A stretch of 64,000 nucleotides of DNA from Epinephelus fuscoguttatus. Lineage: Eukaryota > Chordata > Actinopteri > Perciformes > Serranidae. The notes beneath the pieces were generated by a model, which was given only the letters and a program-made list of their open reading frames with translations, was not told the origin of the DNA and made no database searches. Position numbers and translations under genes: made by a program. The stretch covers positions 40,839,822-40,903,821 of the forward strand of contig NC_064753.1 of assembly GCF_011397635.1 (NCBI RefSeq). The letters run 5' to 3'. Below are positions 12,405 through 26,300 of this stretch, in pieces (within the stretch, counting starts at the first letter, position 1; every line of letters begins with the position of its first letter).

Positions 12405-13290
12405 GATCTTATACTCAAATAAAAGTAGCAACACCACAAAGAAATACTGCATTATGAGGAAAAGTCTTGCCTTCTGAATCCTACTTAAGTAAAAATACAT
12501 ATGTATTGGCTTCAAAATGTGCCTTAAGTATCAATAGTAAAAGATTATTATGCAAACTGGCTTTAGTTGAGTGTTATATTTATAATATACCATATAATAT
12601 TGGAGTATAACTAAGTTGTTGTAACCAGCGTTTTAATATTATCTACATAAAGCTAAATTTTAACTATATTTTGTTATATTATATCATTTGGTAGTTTGAA
12701 GGTCCAGGATTTAGGGGGATATATTGGCAGAAATGTTGTATTGCATTCAGAACTATACTTTCATTAATGTATAATCTCCTGAAAATAAGAACTGTTGTGT
12801 TTTCGCTACCTTAGAATGAGCTGTTTGTATCTACATATGGAGCTCTTCCTCTTGTACAGCATCTGCCATGTTGTTTCTACAGGAGCCCAGAATGGACAAA
12901 CCAAACACTGTATTTAGATTAGGCCTTTGCATTTTCACTTTTTCACATTTTTGTGTTTTCGCTTCGGACACCATGGTTCACCTACACGCTTGGCACAAGG
13001 GAGAAATTTCAGTTGGTTGCAATCTGCTTCCTCACCACTAGATGCCACTAAATCCCACACACTGGACCTTTAATCTATAACAATGCATATTTCATAAACT
13101 GATCATGTTTTATTCATCAGATCCTGAACTGATAAGTAACAAGTAATTATATCTGTCAAATAAATGTAGAGGACTAAAAAGTACAATCCTTCCCCTTCAA
13201 ATGTATAAATGATAATAAAATGGAAATGCATTAGTAAAGTAGGCCTGTAAAGTAGTTGTACTTGATTACAAATTAACATTTCACAACAAC
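12405..13290 (+). mobile_element. CAGTGGTGGAAGAAGTA-family MITE (copy 1) split by another MITE
   Basis: Both flanks of the 12701-13070 element carry text of one family: 'aaaagtagcaacaccac' and 'aagtaaaaatac' on the left, and 'tctataacaatgcat' and 'taaaaagtacaatccttccc' on the right. The same family is seen more complete at 15193-15679, 46962-47870 and 52644-53460. The halves rejoin at a TTAA site (see findings). Ends are approximate. Confidence 0.65.
12701..13070 (-). mobile_element. GGTCCAGTGTGTAGG-family MITE, copy A (nested)
   Basis: On the minus strand it begins aaggtccagtgtgtgggatt and ends 'cctggaccttc'. It lies between a degenerate TTGAA and a TTTAA in the outer element, which fits a TTAA-target (piggyBac-like) insertion. 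Other copies in the window are 22054-22340, about 25555-25815 and about 28935-29175. It is non-autonomous, with no transposase frame. Confidence 0.75.
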
Positions 13291-13796
13291 TGAAGTCACT
13301 TCCCAGACATATTTTTCCTCATTGTAAAGAAGCATTTCAAGTGTTCTAAACATAGGGCTAGTTATTTTTAACAGGGAACAACTGGGAACAAAACATGATG
13401 CCATAGTTGCATCCAAAATTAACCCAGAAATGGAGAGAGGATTATAATTTTTTTAATCTTTAGCTCAACTGAATTTTATAAGCTCTGTTTTTTGTTTTTT
13501 AATAAGATATTTCTGACCAAAAATTGTACTTTGGATCATTGGGGTCCAAGTTTGCTTCTTTCTTGAAAGGATTAGTTTGACATTTTGGAAAATAGGTTTT
13601 TTTTGCTGTCTTGCAGAGTTACACAGAAAAATCAGAACCACTGGTTTCAATCTTCCAATTTAGGGCTTGGCAAAAAAGCAACTGTATTTCTTGTAGGGTT
13701 TTTTGCTCTTATTTAATAAAAGAAACAGTTTTCTAGCCTTTTCATATCAACACAGTCTCTCTGCTGTTGTTTTCATCAGACTGTCCTCTCCCTCAG

Positions 13797-14542
13797 GTGT
13801 GAAGTTTGCTGTCGCCATGTCTGACACTGAAGAACTGTAAGTGTCAATAATAACACACATTGGTGTCTGGTGTCTGGTTTCATCAGTTTTAACTGTAAAC
13901 ACACCGATGTAGAAAAGTCAGCTGGGATTTTATGTTTGATTTTTAAATGTCTTTTCTTTCATGTTTCAGGGATCAGGTCGAGGGTAAGTGACAGCCACTC
14001 AGGTTGTTTTATTTCTTATGTATGCCAGTTACAAATGTGAACAAAACAGGCACACTGTATGACTTATGGCTTTATTCAGTATTTTGACATGAAATGCTTC
14101 AAGTTAAATTGATATGATTTCTAATTATATGTGTTATATATTCTTGTATTAATTATTTGTGTCATTTTTACTGACTTTTAGAGGCCACACACACCTGTAT
14201 GTGAACTTTTATGTAATCATAATCATTCTAAGACTAAAATGTCTCAAAATATATTAGAAATATGCCTCGAATGTGTCACTAATATATTCTTATTATTTTT
14301 ATTCTTAGTAGTATTACTACTGTTTTTGCCATACATTTTTAATGCATTTGGATATACATGTTGTAAAAGTATGTCACATGTAAATGTTTTAATACAAATT
14401 TAATTGGATTTTTTTTAGAAAATAAACTGTAATTTATATCAAGGTCATCTTAGATAATATTTAATTTTGATTTAGAAATGACACCATGTTATATTTGTTT
14501 TTGTTGTCTCACCTTGTTTTTCCCAAACTGAAGAGGAGGAAG
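13797..14542 (+). other. tnnt3: tnnt3 exons 2-4: start codon and acidic mini-exons
   Basis: Exon 2 is 13797-13836, with ATG at 13817 in the context cgccATGtc and the first residues MSDTEE. Exon 3 is 13970-13983 (14 nt) and adds LDQVE. Exon 4 is 14534-14542, a 9-nt micro-exon adding EEE. Each has AG before it and GT after it (gtaagt, gtaagt, gtaaag), and phases join exactly. Very small acidic exons at the N-terminus are the alternatively spliced hypervariable region in fast troponin T genes. The 9-nt exon is the least certain because so short an exon is hard to prove from sequence alone. Confidence 0.75.
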
Positions 14543-17272
14543 GTAAAGACGACTAAATCTATCCCATATTTAAGACCTTTTCCTCCACTGCACTAATTTG
14601 TCAGCTGCCTGATTTCACCCTTAATTTGAAGTGTTTGACGCTGGCACCTGCTCCTCATACAGGAGGTACTAACATCTGCACAGGTTTAATTTGAGGCGTA
14701 GCAGGATTTCCTAAATGTAAAGTAGAACTATAAAACCTCATTTTGGTTTAATTGGTGATAAAAGTTAAACGGGTCAAACTCTCAGCTGAATACATCTGCC
14801 TTGTTGCTTCATTCACCCTCAGCTGTATTAAGAATAGCTTTTTAGATTTATCACTGTATCATTTCTAAACTCTTTTTTTAGACAGCAAAGTTATTTTCCT
14901 GTACAGTATAACTGAAGTTTATCTTCTGGTAGGTAGAAAGCGGACTAACACACAGCTGTCAGTCAAACACGTCCAAGTTAAGGGTGACTTTTTCGGACTG
15001 AGTGATGTTTTGAATTCACATGGTTGAGAAAAAAATGTGAGTGGGCTCCTATACGCTCCCTACATTTATTTTCTCGGCATGTGACATGTTTACATTGTCG
15101 TCTGTTGATGTCACATCAATGCAGCTGTCGTTGACCTCATTCACACAACGGCCATATTTCTAACAGTGGAGCTGGAAAACTACCTGGATGACTGAGTGTA
15201 ACTAAGTACATTTACTCAAGTACTCTACCTTAGTTCAAATTTGAGGTACTTGTACTTCACTTGAGTTCTTCCATTTAATGCTATTTTATACTTCTACTCC
15301 ACTACATCTCAGTGGCAAATACTGTACTTCTTTCTTCACAACATTTACTATCAAGATGAAGTTTATTTATAAAAAATATTAATCAAGTATTAAATTATGA
15401 TGTATTATTAAAGATTAAGTCGGCCAGTAGTATAAAAAGTAATTATAATAAGCACTATCTTTACCAGCTGCAACGTTAAAGTGATGAACACATCAATAAC
15501 TGTAATCCAGAATGAGTACTTTTACTTTTGGTACTTAAAGTAAAATTTGATGCTAATACTTTTGTACTTTTGCTGAAGTTAGATTTTGAATGCAGGACGT
15601 TCACTTGTAAAGAGTGTTTTTACTTTGTAGTTACCGCTTTTACCTAAGTAAAATATCTGAGTACTTCTTCAACCACTGGATGTATACAATAAGCATTAAC
15701 ACACAATTATGGATTATAGTCAGAAAAATTTGTACAATCTTGTGATTACAAATGAAAAAAACGTGTATCGTAAGTACCATATGTGAGCACTTCCCTTGCT
15801 GGCATTTGTATGAGAAACACAGCAATTGTGTATATTTTTCAGAATGCACATGAGCCTGTCTTCCTTTACAAAAACACCCAACCAATGGATGTATTTGTTT
15901 TTTAGAAAAAACATCCTTGAAACTGTTGAATCTGGAACATGGGTTGATGTAAAGATGATTTCTGGATTTTGCGTTGCCCATTTCTAATGTTATCACTCGT
16001 TTGAATGGGCGTTATCAATGGATATCAGCCTCATAGATAATGGTTAGAAGGCACATGCTACACCTATTAATATGATTACAACCCTGTTATCAGCCCATTA
16101 AATTGCTGATATCAGTTGTAATTGGGAGCAGTTTTGTTAGGTCTCACTTACAGGTTTGTGAGATGTAGTTGCCAATACTACATGGTTAGGTTTAGAAAAA
16201 ATATCATGGTTTGGGTTAAGATAAGTGCCTTTGCTACTTTACAGTGACTTTTGGTGTCATACAGAAGATGAACTCTGATCTCAAGAGTAAAAGTCCAGTG
16301 TTTGTTTGACCCATCCACCAGCCCAAACTCTTCCTTATCTGGACTTTCTCACTCTTTATACAGACATAATGTCACCTGACTTCCTTTGTTCCCGTCATAA
16401 TAATGGGTGATAACTGCTTCCTGAACCTACTAGTATGTGTAGCAGGCTGCTCTTACCCATATCTGTGAGGCTGATAACCAGTGATACCGTCCATTAAATC
16501 AAGTGATAACATACAAAGTGGGTGTTGTAGTTAAGTCATCCAGATAACTCAATGAACATGCCCCAGATAGTTGTTTAGCAAAGAGGCTAATGTAGTCTGA
16601 ACGGTACGTCAGATAGAGCTTCCTCTAAAGTGTAAAATCATGGAAGAAAATCCTTTACTTTTATGTGTCTTCATCTAATTTGCAGCAGATTAAACAAGTC
16701 ATAATCTTAAAATTTTGTTTCACTTAGAGCTCTCTTATCTGCATCATGAAAACACCACTGATGTGACCAAAAATCCCCAGAGGTGTTGCCAAGTTCACCA
16801 AAACAATCTCCAGGATAAAACCTTAAAATGGGAATAAAACCTTCAGTAATGCGTGATGTTGCAGCAAAACTAACAATGAAAGAAAATCAGTCAGTATCTT
16901 TTGATCTTTGCTTCCATGTACTGGAGGACAAATAAAAAATTCAGGGAGTTTTCCACAGGTCAACAGTTCAATATGGCTTTTGTATGGAAGGTCAACTGGC
17001 TTCCTCTCATCATCATGTGTTTCTCTTTCTCCAGCAGCTCTGTCCGTCGCTCATCCATCCATCCTCTCTATCACTAAAGTAATCTCTCACTTTTTGTCAT
17101 GTCTGTGGTCTTCATTAACGGCCTTCTCCGACACCCTCCCTCTTCCCGGCGGTTTGGTGCATGCTGCGTGCCCGTAGCCCAGGAGGAGGTAGTAGAAGTA
17201 GAAGTAGCCCCTGAGAAGGAGGCCCAGGTAGAGGCAGAGCCAGAACCAGAGCCAGAGCCAGAGGTAGAGCCT

Positions 17273-17311
<39 letters not shown>

Positions 17312-20300
17312 GTGGTGCAGAAGGTGGTTCATGAGGAGGAAGGTACGTGGCATGGGCAGTCCGTTCACTGTTCTTCTGCAGGACATACAGCACTCTGCTC
17401 CATAGCATAGACGGTCCTGTCAGCATCAACACACTGCAAAACATATCCTGCCTGACAAGTCACGAGTCTCAAAGGAGGAGTTAGCATGATTACAGTTTCT
17501 GCTTATCTTTGAATTTCACATCCCTCGTGTTTTTTTTTTAAACCTTTTAAAAGATATTTTATAATAGATCAGCATCTTTTAATCAAATTGTCCCTTCCAA
17601 TGTCAAAAGTTAACTTTCGAGCTCAAGATTAGAATCGCTTAAATTCCAACTTTGATCAAAGAATAACTAGACTCTTCCAGTTCAGTAAAGATACAGTAAT
17701 TCCTTACTGTGAAAGAGAAGCCCACAATAGTGTTTGCATTTGCAAGTTGCATTTATGATTTCCATATTTCCTCCTCGAAAATAAATGTATTGAGAAATGT
17801 ATTCTTTATGTTAGACCCCTCCTCATAACTCAGGACTCTGTTACAGAGTTTAATTAGATTTTAAGAAGGTGTACAGTCACTTTTGGAATAAAACAATAGC
17901 TGCAAGATGATGTTTTACAAACTCAAACAAATTATTTTTTGTGTGAATGTGGTTCTATTGCAGAATTTTAAACTCTGAAGCAGTAATTTACACAGAGGAA
18001 GTGATGTTGTCAAATTGTTACTACTGTTTTTTCTTCTTGACATTTCTTGACTTTCAAGGTACACTTCCGTTTTTACAGGAAATGGAACGTTTGCATAGTC
18101 TCTTTCAAAATAAAAGCACTACGTCAGTACAACAACGTAAATTGATGTTTTTTTTTTCCTTCAGCAGCAAACACACATGGTTGGGTTTAGGCAACAAAGG
18201 CACATGGTTAGGTTTAGGAAAAAGAACAGGGGTTGGCTTTATAATTTTGCAGGATGTAAACATCGCTCTTTCAGGTGAAAGTTTTTTTTTTTTGGAACCA
18301 TTCACCACCACTCCCGTCCAACCCAGTCGGACTTTCTTTGCCTTAACTTTTGTCCTTGTCCCGCCGCGTTTCCACCTGATGCTGCGGAGCGCTTTTAAAC
18401 TATAATGGCAACTGGTCGCGTATCATACTGACATTAAAGGACACCTTTTTTTGTTGGTTCCTGAAGCTGCAAGTCACTGCCCAAGCGCCGGATTTCAGTG
18501 ACTTTGGACTGAGATCAGGCTGTTATGTTAGCTAATAATACAATTGCTATCCAGTAAAGCTTTATCTGGGGGAATGATTGAAACCATACAGATGATAAAA
18601 GCAGTGTTTTGGCTTTGGGACTTTATGAATAACAGAAAAAAGTTCCTTGTAAATAAATTTTATTTTGAACTTTCCAAAAATGTTTTGATAATAATTCATA
18701 CTTCAGATTATTTTTCAGAACAGATGAGCTGTTGTAAAGGGATGTTTGAAAAGAGCAGAAACTGTCATCATACTTAAACTGTTGTTGAAAATGTAATTTT
18801 CCTCGATGCAGTGATAGAAATCTGCTGGTGTGTGGAGATATTCTCCAGTTTCAGAGTCATATTATCTGTCTCTGTAGTATATCCCACTCAACTGACAGAT
18901 TTTCTTCCACTCAGTCTAAAAAATAAAAGAAGACTCAGTTGTCATGTTAGGTTTGATATTTTTGCAGTTCACTAATCTAGTTCCCTTTTAGCTTCCCTTT
19001 AGCCCTTTCCACTGGAATTACCTTCTCTTCATAACTGCCCAGTATGACCAAGGTTGTGACTCTGCAAAGCGAGCTAATGGAGGTCAGGATGCACTCTCAT
19101 CAGGAGCAGATGGTATTAATATTTTGTCTAGCTAAATTTGGCTGCAGCAGCACATCTCTTCAAAATGCAGGAGTGGGTTAACTGTGTTGTGCGTTTTCCT
19201 AAACATAGACACACAGTGCAGCCAATGGGGCCAACTTATTGGTTCAGACTAGTGCTTCAATTCGCTGGTAGTCTCAACTCGACCCTCACATACCAAAGCA
19301 GAGCAGCTACACACCATTTTAGCAATAAGGTCAGAGGCCGGATTACACATTTTCATTCATTTAGACCAGGGTCAGCGACTTTTCTATCAAAGGAGCCTGT
19401 GATTTTACAATCGGAGAATGTAAAATCACTTCAGGCCCAGAACACTGATGTGTGAATATAAAAATGTAAAAAAAATAATGTTTATTTTATTTTATTTTTT
19501 TGACACCTCCCCAGGGAGCCACTATAGAGGGGGCTCTAGGCCACATGTGGCTCTAGAGCTGCAGGTTGCCTACCCCTTCGGATAAATGTTTATTTATCAT
19601 ACTTTACACATGATATCTCTTTATTTACTCGACACATCCTGATGTGTTTTTCCTCGCACATTCACGATAAACCCTTTTGACATTTATCACACCTTGCACC
19701 ACCCTCAAAACAAATGTTATTTATTTATTTATTAATGCATGTTGCCTTTATTAAACCAGATAAGTCAATCGAGAACCAACACTTAATAGCAATGACGACC
19801 TGACCGAGAGGCAGCGACAGAAGGCAAGTCAACACAGAACATTTAAACATGTATACAGCTGGTGTTTGACAAAATTACAATTATAGCCACACTACTGAAA
19901 AATAGCTCATTCATTCCTGTATTATAAAACGTTGCAGCTGCTAGTGCGACAACACACACCAGCTGTGTGTACCACACATGGGCGGATTATAACATAACAG
20001 GCCCCTGGGCACAGACATGCAGAAGGCTCCACCACCTCTCCCACATAGCAACCAGACACATGGACTTTGAGGTAATTTTGCCTCAAACCAGATTTAAGTA
20101 CAAAGGCCACTTTTTATTTACTTGATACTGAGTTAATTTGTTCTTTTCAGTATTCATTGTTTTCTATGTAAGCATGCACACCTGCAGCATCAACATTGGG
20201 ACACCGCAGCGTCAACACGCATCAAAAGCAGCAGCTTTATCACACATGCTTCCCGGGTCGGCGTGGCATGACAAGGCCAGTGTGTGTTGGACTTTAGTGT

Positions 20301-23300
20301 TGTTCTAATGAAGAACACTAAAGTGCCTTTTGGTGTCTTCGGGCTCCTCGAAGAACCCCTGTTTTATTTACTTATTTATTTATTTTGAGTGCACTGCAGC
20401 AAACATTTGGGCTTTGCTTCATACGATGTCCACAGTTACCACATCACATCCCCATCAGTGTTAGCTGACACAACAAATGAAACATTGTCATGTTATTGCT
20501 CAGTGTCAGATGTGTGTTTTCAATAAGTGCATTTAAGTGTTGAAAGGGAGAAGAAGAAAATCACCTGCTTTTACATGAGTCAATGCCCTGTCTCATCCGT
20601 CACCTTCTATCCACGTCTCATTTTGTTCTTAATGACTTTCGCCATTGTTTGCATTTTGGCAAACTCATCTTCAAAAGCCAAAGCAGAAGGGCTGATGGGT
20701 AATTTCAGTCATGTAAAAGCTTTTTCTTCTTGCCTCCCTTCATTCCATGTTTAGCATCTTTCTTTCCATGCGTAGATGAAGAGTGAGACTGGCAAACTGC
20801 TCTAAAGCATTTACATTGGGGTGTTGTGATTTAAAGCAATCATCCTCACTATTCAAGTCTTCCATGGAAATGTTGTAGCTTCGTTTGTTTTGTTCAAGTG
20901 CTTGTACGATCTGTGGAGTCACTGCAGAAGTCCCATGTTTCACTCTACGCTTGCTGAATGAAAGCACTGACTTCGCTGCTTCAGCGGTATCAGAAACTCT
21001 AGTTTTGCTCTGTTGTGTGAAGGAACCATAAATCTATATTAACTGATCACTGACCAGTAGTGTGGAAGGTATATGATGCCTAAATGAAACCAAATCTAAC
21101 AAGATACAACAACATTGTAATTTGTATTTCCTTTTCATGCATGTATCCATTTTGTGTAGTATAATTAAAGCATAAACATGTTCAAAGGATAATTAATTGA
21201 TTAGCCTTTTACCTTTGATAACTAAATGATGGCATCACTGATGATAAAATGAAAAACAATCAACGTTCCAATCACATTAGAGAATGACCAGTATAAATGT
21301 ATTATTTTTTTCATCGATTAGGCATCTCTATTAAAGTAAATTAAGAAAAAGCTCCTCATGAAAACTAATCACAGTGTTGTCCATGTATTATTAGCAGGTT
21401 ACACTGAAATGTTAAATACCTCCTCATTTTTTCTGTGTTGAGATGTGATTTTAATGTGATGTGGAAAAGTCACAACATTTCATTTACTTATTAAAAGGCA
21501 AAAAGCTAATAAATTGATTAGCCTTTCAACCTCTTCTTTTCTTTTTACATGCATAAAAAGGAAGTACAGATTGCACTTTGCATTGTATTTCTCTTTTTGT
21601 TCTTGATTTGGTCATTGTTATTCTTATATACAAGGGTGCATAAAGACCGCAAATTTAAGAAATGAAACCACTGGCGTAACAAGGTATGATGGTTAGCAGG
21701 TTAGCATTGAACTCCCACCGAGAGATAAGGGTTTTCTAATTTTCCAACAGTAAGGTCTGGTTATGCGTGCCGGAAGTTAGAGATATAGTGTCCTCATCAG
21801 AAAAGAAATCAGCCCCACAGTGTGTTAGAGGTTTGACAAAGGTATAACAGTGCAACAGTACTTGCTCTTTCCGACTTAAGCTACACATTAATTACTCTCA
21901 AGAGCCATAAATGGGCACTTCTCAAAAAAAACGTGGGCCCAACATAAGCCCTTTTAAATGTTGTAATTACACAACAAATAACCAGTGCTGCCAACTTTCT
22001 GTTAAGGACAGTGTCAGTTTTTTACCTAAATTGGACAACCAGTGAAATTTGAAGGTCTGGTGTGTCATGCAAAAAATGCAAAAGAAATGAAAAATGTCTC
22101 TGTCTGGAGCCAGTGTTTTGTTTGTCTGTTCTGGGCTACTGTAGAAACAACATGGCTGACTCCATGGAAGAGGACCTGCTCCATATGTAGATATAAATGC
22201 CTCTTTTTTCTTATTTTTCTTACATTTCTTTTTTACCTTTCTTATTTATAGGGTGATTATAAAGTAATGAAAACATAGTTATGAATATTATATTCCACCT
22301 CTGCTAATAAATCCCCCTAAAACCTACACAACAGACCTTTAACTTTGGCAGAAACCTGACAAAATACTGTATCATAGTAATATATTTAAAAGAGCAGAGT
22401 TACGGAGCTAACACCAAAACAAAGTGTGGGGTGACATCCTCGTAATGTTCATCCTCTCCTGATCGGTCTATACAGTGTAGAAAATAAGTGGTGCTGTAAT
22501 CAGAGGGCTAGTATGTAGGAAATAAACTTATAATGTCAGTTTTTCAGAAGGATTGCACAGTTCCTTCTTGAAATAAAACCTCAGGGTTGTTGGATAAATA
22601 GAAGCAGCCTGTGATGTAGGTGCAGGATTAATGCATGAAATGACATGGGACTTCTGCAGTTGCTGCCACTGCCTGTACGTTAAAGATGTGAACACCCCAA
22701 TTTGTTAAATGTGCTTCATAAGCTGTGCATTGTAAAGAGGACAGGAGCAGGCTGACCAGTCCGACCACTAATGATCTCTGTTCTGCTCTTGCTTTGGACG
22801 CTTGCTGCATGCAGACGGCTATGAAGAGGAAGGTATGTTGATTTGTATTCTTCTCTGTTCTTGTGTTTCCCTGTTGGCCAGGGACTCCCTCACACCTTCC
22901 ACACATGATCAATATTCACTTTGTTTCACTGATCGTCCTTGAGAGAAAGGCAGAATTAATCCGCTTTAGCGATGTGGGGAAACAGGGCGGAGGATTCAGA
23001 AATGCTGAGTCATGATTGCAGGGCCCCACTGCTCATCTCTGCTTCTTCTCTCTTTTTGCATGAATGTGTCCTGCCAGGGGACGATGGAGATCAAGATGGT
23101 AGTTTGTATTTCCTGCTGAGTCGCTGTTGCCTTGCCTGCGTCTTTCTTCCCGTGTTGACTTTTGTCTTTTTTTAGTGTGAGGGTCCCGTAAAAAAAAATA
23201 AAAAAGCTAATCACAAACTTGGTTATTTGTTCCTGTTAAAATCCCAACTGTGTTATTTCCCTTTTTTTTCACCATTCACATTAATTAACAGTAATCACAG

Positions 23301-26300
23301 TGTCAAACTCCCTGTTGTGAAAAGTGTGCGATGACGTATGTTCAGAATAGTTTATGTTGTGATTTATGACACACACCGTACTGATCCTGATTAGCACCTC
23401 AAATGTGTCAGATTCTATTGGTTTGATTTACACACTAATGCACAACAAATTAACACATGATAGATAGAAATATCTGGTGTACTTACAGCACTGAAAACCA
23501 AGGCTAACACACAGGAATTGGACCACTCATGAAATGAAAAGTGTTGCTAAATTAAGACTTACTCAAACGACTTTCACGTACTGGAGGTGTGAAACAACTT
23601 GCAGCCCTGAGATGTAACTCAGCTTGTCCACATGGATCCCCCACCCCAATTAACCAGCAGCCTTTTAGCCTGTGTCTCGCTCCATGTTCATGTTTCTAAC
23701 AGTCTGATCTCTCTGTTCTGCCATTGCTGCTGTTCTGACACTGAAAATCAAACAGAGGAAAAGCCAAAGTTCAAGTGAGTACAGTTCATCTTTAATCTAT
23801 TACAGATCAGTCATGTTTTCACATTGCTGTCACCTTTAAGTTATTTAGTGTGATAATTCTGGTGTTATTTTCCTTCAACAGACCTTCTGCTCCCAAGATC
23901 CCCGATGGCGAGAAAGTGGACTTTGATGTGAGCTGACTTGTTTTTGTAAACTGAGGATTATTGAGGGGATGATGCATGTAACTGTATTGTAGGCTTGGTC
24001 CCAGGTTACTGGGTTGGTGGTTCGATCCCAACACCTTCTGTCCACACGTACTTGGGCAAGACATCGAACCCCATATTGCTCCTGACTGTCCAGCCAGCAC
24101 CTTGCATGGCAGCTAACTACCGTCAGTGTATAAATGAGTGTGCCCCGAATGTTTGCCCATCTGGCTCAGCCCCTGGTGATCTATAAATTTCTCAAGATTT
24201 GACCTTTCTGTATGGTTTGAAGATGTATATGCTGCACTCTGGTCTTGGCGTATAGCGATTTCTAGTGTCTTGTTGTTACACTGAATTCTGTATTAGATTC
24301 TATGACCCAAACCCTAACCCTAACTCCTCAACAACTCGGCATCTTTTAAGGGAGTCTGATACTGGGTCACAGAATCTGATGGGTCACAGATGTTGGTATT
24401 TCCAAAAGCTCATGTGGGCTGGGTATAGCAATATGCATGACACAGTAATAAAGATTTTCATCATTTATACCAAGTATTATTTAATAGAAAAAAATCAAGT
24501 GGCTGTGTTTTTCTTACTGGTGCTCGGTTCATATTTTCTAAAAGCACTGTAGCCACAAAAAAAGGGAAAACCTCCCCCCCAAAAAAGTCTCTCATTATCT
24601 CCAGCCCAGTCTTACGAGTGTTTCTTTTTTACTTTTAGTGGTCAAGTTTTTTTAATCAGAGTGTGTTTGAAGCCAGAAACCTTTGTTTTGTCTGTGACTG
24701 CTGTCTCCTGTCCACCTCTCACAGGACATTCAGAAGAAACGTCAAAACAAAGACCTGATTGAGCTGCAGTCGCTCATCGACGCTCACTTTGAGTGCAGGA
24801 AGAAAGAGGAGGAGGAGCTCATTTTTCTCAAAGAGAGAATCGTGAGATTTTACCCAAATAGCTAATATACATTACACATGCTCTTGACATCCAGCATTGG
24901 TGTTTCTGTTCTTTCTGTGGAAATAAACCAGACCACTGAAACCTTGATTGATCTCTGCACATGGCAGAAAGCATTGCGACATTGTGTTTTGATTCATATT
25001 TCAGGAGAAGCGCCGCGCTGAGCGAGCCGAGCAGCAGAGGATTCGTGCCGAGAAAGAAAAAGAGCGGCAGGCCAAGCGGGAGGTACGTTCACACAACACA
25101 CCTCACTCTGTGACTTAATTCTGTTGATTCTTTCAATAGTAAGAAGTAACTCAACACCAGACTGAGACGCAGCATCATATTGACACCTTCTGCTCACCTT
25201 TTTCTGATCCATCACGAGTTTTTTACCATGAGCAGAATTATCCATAAAGGACTCCTCCTCTCCAAACCAAACTTACCTTGTGATTTTAGTTGGTGAAAAC
25301 ACCAAATAAAGTAGTTACACGACACAAATCAGTGTTACTCTAATGCTGTTTGGCATGTCGGAGATTGGCTGCTGGCCTAGCATCTGCTAATGTATGCTCA
25401 CCGTTTTTCTCTGATAACTTAAGAATCAGACATTCAGGAGATTTTTACCAGTAACCAAATTATCTACAGAGGTGTCTTTCTCTCCAAAACAAACAAAGCC
25501 ACTGATTTAAACCGGTAAAAACACTGCTTGTGACAGAGGGGTTGCTAACTATGGTGGCTAACGTGAAAACACAAATGCGCGAATGGCCCTACCTAGAGTC
25601 AGTGTTTGGTCTGTATGCTCTGGGATATTGTAGATATGTGGCAGTGCATAATAGCAATCTCCGTAGAGAAGGACCTGCTCCCTATGTAGGCTGATTCTAA
25701 GTAACGAAAACACAACAATTCTTATTTTCAGGTGATTATACACTTAAGAAAACATACTTCTTATATTCCATTTCTGCCGATATATCCTCCTAAATTTTAC
25801 ACACGGAACCTTTAAAACCTTTTGTGGATGTATAAAGGCGAAAGTAAAACCAGTTAACAACTAAGTCGTTGCCTTTCCACCTGTCATGCTGTCAAATTGT
25901 GATATTTTAAAATAAATTTTGCAGGCTGAGCGTATGAGAAAGGAGGAAGCCGACGCCCACAGGAAGGCCGAGGATGAAGCCAAGAAGAAGAGCGCACTGA
26001 GCAACATGGGATCAGGCTACAGCAGCAGCCTGCAGAAGGTAGTTTTCATTTCTTATGCTTCTTTTAGTCATTGTGATTTCACATTTGTTGCTTCATCCTA
26101 CCAGCAAAACAGGCATCAACATGTTTTTGTGTGTTTGTGAGGACGTGTCGTTTTAACTAGTTGGACTTTCCTAGATTGAGGCAAAGAGAGGCAAGAAGCA
26201 GACTGAAAGAGAAAAGAAGAAGAAGATCATGGCAGAGAGGATCAAACCTCTGAACGTCGATGGATTCGCAGAGGACAAGCTGAGGTAACTCATAAGAGGA

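Noticed and set aside
17087-17444. Minus-strand frames opposite the Glu/Pro exon
   Set aside because: They are mirror images of the hexamer repeat (Leu/Trp/Phe-rich) and have no independent support.
23993-24185. B-box suggesting a tRNA gene
   Set aside because: No A-box, no cloverleaf, and the body matches the SINE at 39858-40158.
24305-24330. ccctaaccctaa, telomere-like
   Set aside because: Only two units, within ordinary intron sequence. No array.
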